A stretch of 59,910 bases of DNA. It comes from Nocardioides albus. Its GTDB lineage: Bacteria; Actinomycetota; Actinomycetes; Propionibacteriales; Nocardioidaceae. A program made the translations under genes and the position numbers. The notes beneath the pieces were generated by a model, which saw nothing but the letters and a program-made list of their open reading frames with translations, was not told the DNA's origin and made no database searches. Below are positions 7,799 to 14,517 of the stretch, in pieces (positions within the stretch are counted from its first letter, which is position 1; each line of letters starts with the position of its first letter). The stretch covers positions 1-59,910 of the forward strand of contig NZ_BMQT01000017.1 of NCBI RefSeq assembly GCF_014648255.1. The letters run 5' to 3'.

Positions 7799-8497
7799 AT
7801 GACCATGGGACCCACTCGCGACCCTCGACCCGGCCCTGGTCGGCCAAGGCATACGCCTCGACCGACAGCCGGGATGGTGCCGCGTGAGGAGATCATCGAC
7901 GCAGCCGCGCGGCTGTTCGTCGATCAGGGCGTAGCCGGGACCTCGACTCGGGAGATTGCCGAGTCGGTCGGGATCCGGCAGGCCTCGCTCTACTACCACT
8001 TCGCGTGCAAGGAGGAGATCCTCCTCGAGGTGCTGCAGCGCTCGATCCGGCCCACGGTCGACAAGATCGAGAAGCTCGAGCTCCTCGGCAGCGAGCGAGA
8101 CGCGACGCCGCCGACGCTGCTGTACCTGCTGGCGCTCCTCGACGTACGCACACTCGCGCAGGCCCCGCACAACGGCGGCGCCCTGGCACGGCTGCCAGAA
8201 GTGCGCGGCATGGAAGGTTACGACCGATTCGACCTCACCCGCAGCGAGCTGCTCGACGCCTACGACCGGTTCGCCGCCCCAGTGGCCGGTGGCACCGACA
8301 TCGGAGGACTCCGGTGGGGTGCACTGCTGATGCAGCTGGTCGAGGTCGTGATCGGGATGCGTACCGATGGAGACCGGATCGACGACCTGTGCGCGGCCGC
8401 GGTTGCTTCCAGCTGCCTGCGCGTGTGCGGCGCCGGCGACGACGTCATCGAGGCCGCCTCATGTGCGGCCTTCGATCTGATCGGGGCGATCGAGTGA
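7799..8497 (+). CDS. TetR/AcrR-family transcriptional regulator, 232 aa
   Basis: After a proline-rich N-terminal tail (residues 1-30) comes the TetR DNA-binding domain: REEIIDAAARLFVDQGVAGTSTREIAESVGIRQASLYYHF, including the helix-turn-helix and the LYYHF signature. The C-terminal domain is an all-helical ligand/dimer domain. The start at 7799 is the first ATG after the operator-like repeats; ATG 7805 is an alternative. The ligand is unknown. It may close the regulatory loop for the nucleotide-hydrolase cluster to its left, given the shared boxes. Confidence 0.85.
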   Translation: MTMGPTRDPRPGPGRPRHTPRPTAGMVPREEIIDAAARLFVDQGVAGTSTREIAESVGIRQASLYYHFACKEEILLEVLQRSIRPTVDKIEKLELLGSERDATPPTLLYLLALLDVRTLAQAPHNGGALARLPEVRGMEGYDRFDLTRSELLDAYDRFAAPVAGGTDIGGLRWGALLMQLVEVVIGMRTDGDRIDDLCAAAVASSCLRVCGAGDDVIEAASCAAFDLIGAIE

Positions 8498-8641
8498 TGC
8501 CCGATCCCATGTTCTGGTCGCTGGGCCACTTGCCACAGGTGGGTGTGGGTGGTGGTTCGGCGACCTCAAACCCGAGGGGGCGTCACCTGCCGGTGACGGC
8601 TGCCTCACTCCCCCGTCCGGATCTCCAGACGGGCGGGAAAT
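8498..8641 (+). other. Gene-free upstream part of the ssb1 leader
   Basis: No coding frame. Two small hairpins are visible: CGTCACCTGCCGGTGACG near 8580 and CCCGTC...GACGGG near 8611. They lie directly before the 125-nt hairpin S1 and could belong to the same transcript leader. Confidence 0.35.
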
Positions 8642-8766
8642 CCCGTGCTCCCGAGGCACCCACGATGACACGGCCGGAGAACCGGGCAAGGGCGGAGCAT
8701 GTCGCCTCCGGCGACCCTTGCCCGAACACTCCGGCCGCATGGGCGGCCTCTATCGGGAGCACGGGG
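8642..8766 (+). promoter_or_regulatory. 125-nt hairpin, family 2, copy S1, upstream of ssb1
   Basis: Three nested stems: CCCGTGCTCCCGA / TCGGGAGCACGGG, GGCCGGAG / CTCCGGCC, and CGGGCAAGGG / CCCTTGCCCG around a 22-nt loop. The architecture and length match S0 and S2 although most paired bases differ. It ends about 105 bases before the ssb1 start. Confidence 0.65.
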
Positions 8767-8871
8767 TCCGAGTGGCCAACAGGACCAAGAACGACCCGGC
8801 TCGCGACCGTGAGGTCACTGCCGGCAACCCAAGTGCCCGGTAGGGCCGCAACCAGTAAGGAGTGAGAGATC

Positions 8872-9222
8872 ATGCCGATCATCGCGTGCTTCGAAGGCCG
8901 GCTCGCGGCCGACCCCGAGCTGACCCACACCCCCAACACCGGAACCTCTGTGTGCGAGGCCGTCGTGCTCGTCAACCACCGGACCAAGCAAGAGACCGAC
9001 ATCGGTGAGCAGTGGATCGATGGCGAGCCGACCCGGTACTACCTCAAGGCCTGGCGCCGCCGGGCCGAGGCGCTCGGCTCGATGTCCAAGGGATCGAGCG
9101 TGGTCGTTGTCGGCCACGTCGAGACCGAGTCGTGGACCGACGGTGAGGGGAAGCGCCACTGGCGCGACACGGTCGTGGTCGACCACCTGGGCGAGACCGT
9201 CAGGGCTGCAGTAGCTGCCTAA
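8872..9222 (+). CDS. ssb: Single-stranded DNA-binding protein (short), 116 aa
   Basis: OB-fold SSB pattern: ACFEGRLAADPELTHTPNTGTSVCEAVVLVNHR, then YYLKAWRRRAEALGSMSKGSSVVVVGHVETESW. It is one domain only and lacks the acidic C-terminal tip of chromosomal SSB, so it may coat plasmid DNA without recruiting the host replisome. The start is supported by AAGGAGTGAG. It follows hairpin S1. A second, different ssb lies at 58020-58490. Confidence 0.9.
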   Translation: MPIIACFEGRLAADPELTHTPNTGTSVCEAVVLVNHRTKQETDIGEQWIDGEPTRYYLKAWRRRAEALGSMSKGSSVVVVGHVETESWTDGEGKRHWRDTVVVDHLGETVRAAVAA

Positions 9223-9249
9223 CGACACGCCGCACGCGTGACCTAAGGG

Positions 9250-9278
9250 CCGCAGTCTCCACGCAGTGGAGGCTGCGG
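9250..9278 (+). terminator. Terminator between ssb1 and the coiled-coil gene
   Basis: CCGCAGTCTCCAC pairs perfectly with GTGGAGGCTGCGG across a GCA loop, followed by TTCACTCATT. It lies between convergent genes and could serve both. Confidence 0.7.
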
Positions 9279-9295
9279 TTCACTCATTCGAGAAG

Positions 9296-10399
9296 TCAGT
9301 CCTTCGTGGTCTTGCGGGTCTTGCCGCTCTCGGCGCGGATCGCGTCGAGCTCCTGGCGGTGAGCCTTGGCCGCGGCGGCCGCCTCTGCGCGCTGCTCGGC
9401 GAGGTCGGTGCGCAGCCGGTCGATCTGCTCGGTGAGCCCGGAGCGTACGTCGTCGATGCGCTCGGTGGCGTGTTGGCGCTCGCGCTCGATGTCGGCCTTG
9501 GCCGCGTCACGCTCGGCCCGGGCGGTGGCCTCGGCGCTGCGTAGGTCAGCGATCTGGGTCTGCAGCTGGTCGACCTGGGCGCGCGTGGTGTCGAGCTGGG
9601 CTCGTGCTTCGCGGGCAGCCTGCTCCTCCTGCTGTGCCTGCCGGGTGGCGCTCTCGGCGCGGCCGGCTGCCTCATCGCGTTGGGTACGGGCTGCCTCAAG
9701 GTCGCTGGTGCGCTGGTCGCGCTCGCTCACCGCGGTGGCCAGCTGAGCCTTGAGGGTGACGATCTCCTGGTCGAGCGCTGCCTTGGCCGACTCGGCCTCC
9801 TCGCGCTCCTGCTCCAGGACGCTCTGCAGGTTGTCGTTGGCGCCGTAGGCCTGCTCCAGCTCAGTGTCGCGCTGGGTGAGCTGGGTGCGTACCTCGGCGA
9901 GCTCGGCCTGGAGCTGCTCGACCTGCGCCAGGGCCTCGGTCGCGGCAGCGTCGGCTTCCTCGCGGTCGGTCTCGGCCCGACGCTGCGCCTGCTCGGCGCG
10001 GACGGCACGGGCGCTCGCGGAGGCGATGCGTTCCTCGGCCTCGGTCTGCACGGTCTCGATCTGCGCCTCGGCGGCGTCGAGGTCACCAGCGGTCCGCAGC
10101 TCCTCGACGATGCGGGGCATCTGCTCCATGAGCAGCTCAGCCATCCCGATCACCTGGGCCGCAGTCTCAGCGGCACGCTGCCGAGCACCGGTGACCGGGC
10201 GCTCCTCCGGCGCGACTGGCTCGGCGCTGCCGCTGTTCTTCAGCCGCTGGCGCTCCTTCCACGCGCTGGCCTTGTTGTGCGCGGGGTTGTCACAGAAGCC
10301 GGGAGGGCGCCCGGCCCCTTCGGGTGCCGGGGCGGTCGGGCGGCCGCAGCCGGGGAACCGGCAGGTCTGCTGGTCAGTGGGCGCTGGCGTCGAGGTCAT
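9296..10399 (-). CDS. Long coiled-coil protein with N-terminal zinc-binding motif (KfrA-like in style), 367 aa
   Basis: The N-terminus has CRFPGCGRP and GFCDNPAHNKASAWKERQRL, a cysteine/histidine cluster likely to bind zinc. From about residue 70 to 350 the protein is one long heptad-rich A/E/Q/R helix, as in plasmid coiled-coil DNA-binding proteins such as KfrA, though sequence identity to KfrA is not claimed. The C-terminus is basic (GKTRKTTKD). It lies next to the partition genes, so a role in DNA organisation or stability is plausible. The promoter side has tandem A+T-rich repeats. Confidence 0.8.
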   Translation of the reverse strand: MTSTPAPTDQQTCRFPGCGRPTAPAPEGAGRPPGFCDNPAHNKASAWKERQRLKNSGSAEPVAPEERPVTGARQRAAETAAQVIGMAELLMEQMPRIVEELRTAGDLDAAEAQIETVQTEAEERIASASARAVRAEQAQRRAETDREEADAAATEALAQVEQLQAELAEVRTQLTQRDTELEQAYGANDNLQSVLEQEREEAESAKAALDQEIVTLKAQLATAVSERDQRTSDLEAARTQRDEAAGRAESATRQAQQEEQAAREARAQLDTTRAQVDQLQTQIADLRSAEATARAERDAAKADIERERQHATERIDDVRSGLTEQIDRLRTDLAEQRAEAAAAAKAHRQELDAIRAESGKTRKTTKD

Positions 10400-10415
10400 A
10401 AGGTCACTCTATCAC

Positions 10416-10458
10416 ACTAAATAACCGAACCAAACTAAATACCAAACCGAATACCTAA
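10416..10458 (-). repeat. A+T-rich tandem repeats upstream of the coiled-coil gene
   Basis: On the minus strand three imperfect units, GGTATTCGGTTT, GGTATTTAGTTT and GGTTCGGTTATTTAG, sit just before the gene. They are the most A+T-rich bases nearby and look like an operator or iteron set for the coiled-coil protein or another plasmid regulator. Confidence 0.45.
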
Positions 10459-10522
10459 TTGCTCAGGGGAGGTCGGCTAGCGACTCATCCCCCGGCCGGC
10501 GGGGGGGCGTCGAGACGCAGGA

Positions 10523-10563
10523 AGGCCCGGCAACCGTCCGGGGTGGATCGGTTTGCCGGGCCT
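10523..10563 (-). terminator. Terminator downstream of the parA operon
   Basis: AGGCCCGGCAACCG pairs with CGGTTTGCCGGGCCT (one bulge). It lies beyond the 10652 stop. Between it and the gene, GCTCCCAGATTGC occurs twice (10580 and 10616), a direct repeat of unknown meaning. Confidence 0.55.
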
Positions 10564-10651
10564 GCTGTTGCCCTGGCGTGCTCCCAGATTGCCCGCCGGG
10601 GCGTGTGCTGCGCGGGCTCCCAGATTGCTCGCGCTGCGTCTGTGGGTGTGG

Positions 10652-11179
10652 TTATGAAGTGGCGGGGACTCCGAGGAGGTCGCGGATCTCGTCTTCGGTC
10701 GTGGCGACGCCACCGCCCAGGAGCGTGTCGGCCTCAGAGAGGAGCAGGTCGACGGCGACGCGGATGAGGGTGTTGTCGGTGAACCGCTCCCCCACTCCCC
10801 CACGGCGCTTGTTGAGCCGACGGGTCAGGACGGTGAGCGCATCGAGCTGCTCTTCGGTGAACCGAGCCTCTTTGCGGGTCAGCTGGAGGTAGCGCGGGCC
10901 GTCGACCTCGACGACAGGGGCGGCTTTCGCGGCCTTGGCCTTCGAGGCCGGCTTCGCGGTGTTCCGCTTCTTCGGCGCCGGCTTCGACTCGACAGGTTCC
11001 GCGATGACCGCTGTCTCGGCAGGTGCCTCGACCGGCGCGGCGGGGACGCTCTGCAGCGCTGGCGCTGAGCCAGGGTCCTCTGCTGGTGCCCCGTCACGCG
11101 GCTCAGGAGAGGCCTCGACGGGCTCTGGGGCGGTGTCCTCGAGGTTGGAGATGAGGTTGGTGAGCTTGGGCCGTGCCAT
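10652..11179 (-). CDS. Putative centromere-binding partner of ParA, 175 aa
   Basis: The N-terminal 90 residues are a low-complexity P/A/E/K tail. The C-terminal 80 residues (LQLTRKEARFTEEQLDALTVLTRRLN...NTLIRVAVDLLLSEADTLLGG) resemble a ribbon-helix-helix or short HTH domain, as in small partition adaptors. Its ATG shares one base with the parA stop (TGATG), so it is translated with ParA. Flexible tail plus small DNA-binding domain fits adaptors whose tail stimulates ParA. The octamer array upstream of parA is the obvious candidate target. Confidence 0.7.
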   Translation of the reverse strand: MARPKLTNLISNLEDTAPEPVEASPEPRDGAPAEDPGSAPALQSVPAAPVEAPAETAVIAEPVESKPAPKKRNTAKPASKAKAAKAAPVVEVDGPRYLQLTRKEARFTEEQLDALTVLTRRLNKRRGGVGERFTDNTLIRVAVDLLLSEADTLLGGGVATTEDEIRDLLGVPATS

Positions 11180-11859
11180 CAGTTGACCGCCTTCAGGTTG
11201 GAGTCCCTCTCGATGGCGGCGGGGTTGCTGGCCCAGTGGGTCATGAGCTCGAGGGCGACCTTGCGGAAGTCCTCGGCGGCACGGACGGCTTCGCGGTTGT
11301 TGCCGTACTGGGTGACGACCTTGCCCTCGATAGGGGCGTACTTATGGATCTTGTATTCCTTGATGAAGTTGCGGAAGTGCGGGATGCCCGCGGAGTCGAG
11401 CAGCTCGGCGGCGTCCTCGGCATCCTGAAGCTCCCGCGGGGGCACCTTGTTGATCACCACGCGGTAGTCGACGTCCGCAGGAACGACGAGCTCCTTGATT
11501 GTGCGGATCAGCGGAGGGATGGCGAGCGGTGCGGGCTCGCTGGGCAGGATGGCGAAGTCGACCTGGCTCAGGACGGTGCTGAGCACGTCCTTGCCGTCGA
11601 GCGAGCCGGGGGTGTCGACGACCACGACGTCGTAGTCGGGCAGCCGGCGCAGGTGCGAAAGGTTCTTCGGGTCGGTGTCGTCGGCCACGTCGAAGGGCAG
11701 GTTGTCCCCTGCCTGGTCGGCCCAATAGGCGGCCGACTTCTGGTTGTCGACATCGACCAGGAGCACGCGGGCGCTCTGCTGAAGTACGGCGGCGAGGTTC
11801 ATCGCCGTCGTGGTCTTGCCGATGCCGCCCTTCTGGCCGGCTATCGCGACGATCCACAT
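11179..11859 (-). CDS. parA: ParA-family partition ATPase, 226 aa
   Basis: Deviant Walker A motif KGGIGKTT at residues 10-17, Walker A' LLVDVDNQKSAAYW and Walker B VVVVDTPG. Without an N-terminal HTH it belongs to the short ParA type (type Ib-like), which usually pairs with small ribbon-helix-helix partners and does not repress directly. The start is supported by AGGAG. It moves plasmid copies by ATP-driven binding to the nucleoid. Upstream lies the 8-bp repeat array; downstream the coupled partner gene. Confidence 0.93.
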   Translation of the reverse strand: MWIVAIAGQKGGIGKTTTAMNLAAVLQQSARVLLVDVDNQKSAAYWADQAGDNLPFDVADDTDPKNLSHLRRLPDYDVVVVDTPGSLDGKDVLSTVLSQVDFAILPSEPAPLAIPPLIRTIKELVVPADVDYRVVINKVPPRELQDAEDAAELLDSAGIPHFRNFIKEYKIHKYAPIEGKVVTQYGNNREAVRAAEDFRKVALELMTHWASNPAAIERDSNLKAVN

Positions 11860-11873
11860 ATCGAGGCTCCTGT

Positions 11874-12420
11874 GAGTTCGGGACTCTGTAAGTCCGGTAG
11901 TTCCGAGCGAGGTGTTGGCCTCGTCGGAATGGTGGGGTCTGTCACTTCGGTACTTCGTGAGTTGCGAACTTCTAGAGTTTGGTAGTCCGACTCTCCGGTA
12001 GTTAGGGACTGCCGATGTTTGTCAGTCCCGGAGTTCCGCAACTCTGTATGTCTGTGTGTCTGGATCTTCCGAAGTTCGGGAGGTCCGGACTCTCGATGTT
12101 CGTGACTCTGGTTGTACCGGAGTTCGCGAACTCTGTCTGTCCGACACTCCGAATGTCTGCAAGTTCGACAGTTCGTAACTTCCGGAGTTCCGTGACTCTG
12201 TTACTTCGTAACATTCGTAGTTCCGTACTCCGTCACTTCCGATGTTCGGTTCTCTGTTTCTTTGGTAGTCCCAGACTCTGTTAGTTCGGCAGTTGGCGCG
12301 TCACTCTTCCAGAGGTCCGCAGTCTGTGACTAACAGACTCCGGAAGCGGGTCTAGTGGGGTTCGGGATACCGACGGTGTGTCAGACAGAGTCCGATAGTT
12401 CGGGACTTACAGACTTCCGG
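11874..12420. repeat. Array of degenerate 8-bp repeats, probable centromere (parS)
   Basis: About 550 bases can be cut into successive octamers, with occasional slips of one base or more. The clearest run is 12178-12290, read as ACTTCCGG, AGTTCCGTG, ACTCTGTT, ACTTCGTA, ACATTCGT, AGTTCCGT, ACTCCGTC, ACTTCCGA and so on. The loose consensus is A-S-T-Y-C-S-G-K, in roughly 50 or more units. It lies between parA and the ParB-like gene with no credible frame. Tandem short sites next to parA are the usual form of centromeres bound by ribbon-helix-helix partners. Some units carry the repressor-like region of the parA promoter. Confidence 0.7.
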
Positions 12421-12524
12421 CATTGAATTGGGATAGGTGGCTCGCCCGGGGGTGTGGGCGGTGGTTGTTTGAAGCTTGTCGACGCCATGAGGGACGCTCT
12501 GAGACGATTTCAGCCCCCTCGGTG

Positions 12525-12555
12525 GGCCCTGGGAGCCGCTTGCGGTTCCCAGGGC
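12525..12555 (-). terminator. Terminator of the ParB-like gene
   Basis: GGCCCTGGGAGCCGC pairs with GCGGTTCCCAGGGCC with one mismatch across a short loop, 20 bases after the stop codon. Confidence 0.6.
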
Positions 12556-12575
12556 CTCAGATCGAGAATTCCGGA

Positions 12576-14144
12576 TCAGGCCGTTTTGGCCGAGGTCGCG
12601 TACTTCTCGACCTCGGAGAGGCCGTATCCGGCGCTGGCGATGAACCGGAGGTAGCGGCCGACGGCGTTCTTGGTGCCGTCGTGACGCCAGGAGTTGTCGC
12701 GGATATCGACCTCGTGGGCGGCCAGGACCTGGACCAGGGCGGCCATGTAGGCGCGCTGGTCGGTGGCGGACTTGGCGGGGGAGAGGTCGGCGCGGGCGTA
12801 CCCTTCGGGCTCCTTCTTGCCGAGCCAGGTGGCTGCGAGGCGGTTGGCGTCGCGCTCGTGGAGGATCTCGGCGTCGTGGCAGAGCGCGGTGGCGAGGAAT
12901 GCGGCGGTGCCCTTCGGCGGAGTCTTGCCCTTGGCGAAGGTGGCGAGCCACTCGCGGCGTACGGGCTCGGTGGCGGCCCATGCCTTGTTGTTGTCGATGA
13001 CCAGCTTGCGGGCGGCGGCCGCTTCGGCGCGCTGCTCCTCGCTCATGTCGGCGGCCTTGGGCTTGGACCGGGTGGTGCTCGCGGTGAACTGGTCGTGGTG
13101 ACCGTTGGCGCGCCAGTCGGCGCAGCCGAACACGGCGGTGGGGATGGGCATCCGGCGGCACTCGGCGCGGATCCGGTCGGCCTCGGCCCGGTAGGCGGCC
13201 TGGCGCTCCTCGTAGTCCTCTGCGTCCCGGTCGGTGGGGCGCGCCGGGTGGGTGACCCGGTCGCCCTGGTCGTCGACGTAGCCGTACTCGTTGCTGATCC
13301 AGGCGACGTGGCCGGGGCAGGTGGCGTGCTCCTCCTCGGTGATCCGGGTCCTGTCCTCGGCGGAGACGCGCAGGTCGGAGATCTTGCCGATCTTGGGGTC
13401 GCTGTAGCCGGGCTCCTCGATCAGCGCGATACCGCACTCGTCGAGCATCGCGGCCACCTGCACACGGAGCCGGTCGGTGATCCGGTCATCCCGCAGCCGC
13501 TGGGCGGTGTGCTCGAACTGACCTTCGTGCGCGGCGAGGACGAGGGCCTTGACGGCCTCGGGGTCGTCCTCGAACTCGGCAACGACGGCGGCCTGGTCCA
13601 GGCCGAGCACGTCGTAGCGCTCGGTGGCCTTGGTGGCCATCTTGGAGTTGGCGACGGTGAGGCTGGTCTCGACGGTGGTCTTGTCGATGCGGGTGCGCTT
13701 GGCGATCTGGGCGGGGGAGAGGCCGAAGGCCGCGAGCTGGCCGACGACGCCGACCTCTTCGGCGGTGGTCAGGCCGACGCGGTGGGTGTTCTCCTCGCGC
13801 TGGGCGATGACTCGGGCGATCTCGTCGTCCTTGGCGGTGGAGTCGGCTCCGGCGACGTAGACCGGGACGGTCTCCCGCTGTGCCTCGATGGCCGCCAGGG
13901 TGCGGCGCTCGCCGAACCGAACGAGCAGGTCACCGGAGGCGGTGGTGACGGCGACGATCGGCTCGAGGACGCCGACTTCGGCGATGGACCGGGTCAGGTC
14001 GGTGAACGCGGCGTCGCGGGGGATGGTGCGGATGTTGCGCTCCAGGAGGAGGCTGCTGGGGGCCACGTGCACGGTGGTCCCTGCCTCGTACGCCTCAGGC
14101 GTGGCCTGGGCCTTCTTGCTGGTGTTCTTCTGAGTGGTGGTCAT
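12576..14144 (-). CDS. parB: ParB-like nuclease-domain protein, 522 aa
   Basis: Residues 25-105 form a ParB/Sulfiredoxin-fold domain with the RFGERRTLAA motif (GERR at 78-81), followed by an HTH (LSPAQIAKRTRIDKTTVETSL). The remaining 300 residues are an extension typical of large actinobacterial plasmid ParB-like proteins: helical, with CPGHVAWISNEYGY and a CADW segment. ATG 14144 follows AGGAAGG. It has its own copy of the repeated leader. As ParA already has a partner gene, this may be a second DNA-binding factor of the partition locus or a CTP-dependent clamp with another role. Confidence 0.85.
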   Translation of the reverse strand: MTTTQKNTSKKAQATPEAYEAGTTVHVAPSSLLLERNIRTIPRDAAFTDLTRSIAEVGVLEPIVAVTTASGDLLVRFGERRTLAAIEAQRETVPVYVAGADSTAKDDEIARVIAQREENTHRVGLTTAEEVGVVGQLAAFGLSPAQIAKRTRIDKTTVETSLTVANSKMATKATERYDVLGLDQAAVVAEFEDDPEAVKALVLAAHEGQFEHTAQRLRDDRITDRLRVQVAAMLDECGIALIEEPGYSDPKIGKISDLRVSAEDRTRITEEEHATCPGHVAWISNEYGYVDDQGDRVTHPARPTDRDAEDYEERQAAYRAEADRIRAECRRMPIPTAVFGCADWRANGHHDQFTASTTRSKPKAADMSEEQRAEAAAARKLVIDNNKAWAATEPVRREWLATFAKGKTPPKGTAAFLATALCHDAEILHERDANRLAATWLGKKEPEGYARADLSPAKSATDQRAYMAALVQVLAAHEVDIRDNSWRHDGTKNAVGRYLRFIASAGYGLSEVEKYATSAKTA

Positions 14145-14415
14145 GACTGACCCTTCCTGCGCCGGGACAGGGTGGGTGGCTTCTGGGTTGCCGACCCTTT
14201 TTTCGCCCTCCCCGGGCAAGGAGAAGCAGGACGGCCGGTGGAGCGACGGAGCGCAACCAACCGGTACCGGCCGGAGGCCAAGAAGTTCGGGGAGGAAATA
14301 AGCGGAGCTTGCGGAGCGCCGGACCGAACTTCTTGGGTGGAGGCCGGCGCCGTAGGCGCGGTGGTTGCGTGGAGGAGCGCGGCCGTCATGATTGGACGTC
14401 CGGGGAGGGAGAAAA
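14145..14415 (-). promoter_or_regulatory. Repeated hairpin leader, family 1, copy D
   Basis: Best-preserved inner stem: CCAAGAAGTTCGG pairs perfectly with CCGAACTTCTTGG. The second stem is GCAACCACC / GGTTGGTTGC. The loop has GGCGCTCCGCAAGCTCCGC followed by TTATTTCCTCC. Outer arms CCCTCCCCGG / CCCGGGGAGGG are flanked by T/A runs that also pair. The 3' block GGTCGGCAACCCAGAAGCC and CGGCGCAGGAAGG lead into the parB-like start. Confidence 0.72.
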
Positions 14416-14470
14416 CTCGTTGGGCTGCGCCGGCGTACGCCGGCTCGATCCCGGCGGAGCCGGGCCCTTT

Positions 14471-14501
14471 CCATTTGTCCCACAGCTTGTGGGACAAATG
14501 G
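14471..14501 (-). terminator. 31-bp perfect palindrome after the YhcG-type gene
   Basis: Fourteen-base arms CCATTTGTCCCACA / TGTGGGACAAATGG around GCT, 16 bases after the stop codon. It may be a terminator, but the core TTGTCCCACA-N3-TGTGGGACAA also occurs inside the gene itself at 15231-15255, which a plain terminator does not explain. Confidence 0.6.
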
Positions 14502-14517
14502 TCGCCTTCGAGGTTCC

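Noticed and set aside
9680..10420. Plus frame of 246 codons opposite the coiled-coil gene
   Set aside because: L/G-rich mirror of a heptad-rich protein; no ribosome-binding site.
11874..12420. Octamer array considered as a CRISPR array
   Set aside because: Units are 8 bp, degenerate and contiguous; there are no long identical repeats or unique spacers and no cas genes.
12423..14150. Long plus-strand frame (575 codons) opposite the ParB-like gene
   Set aside because: It is G/V/L-rich with no domain and lies entirely opposite a gene with clear ParB motifs; G+C-rich codon bias produces such mirror frames.
1359..14415. Family-1 repeats considered as an insertion sequence or MITE
   Set aside because: No target duplications were seen, each copy has the same place and strand relative to a start codon, and the arms diverge in compensating ways rather than being identical.
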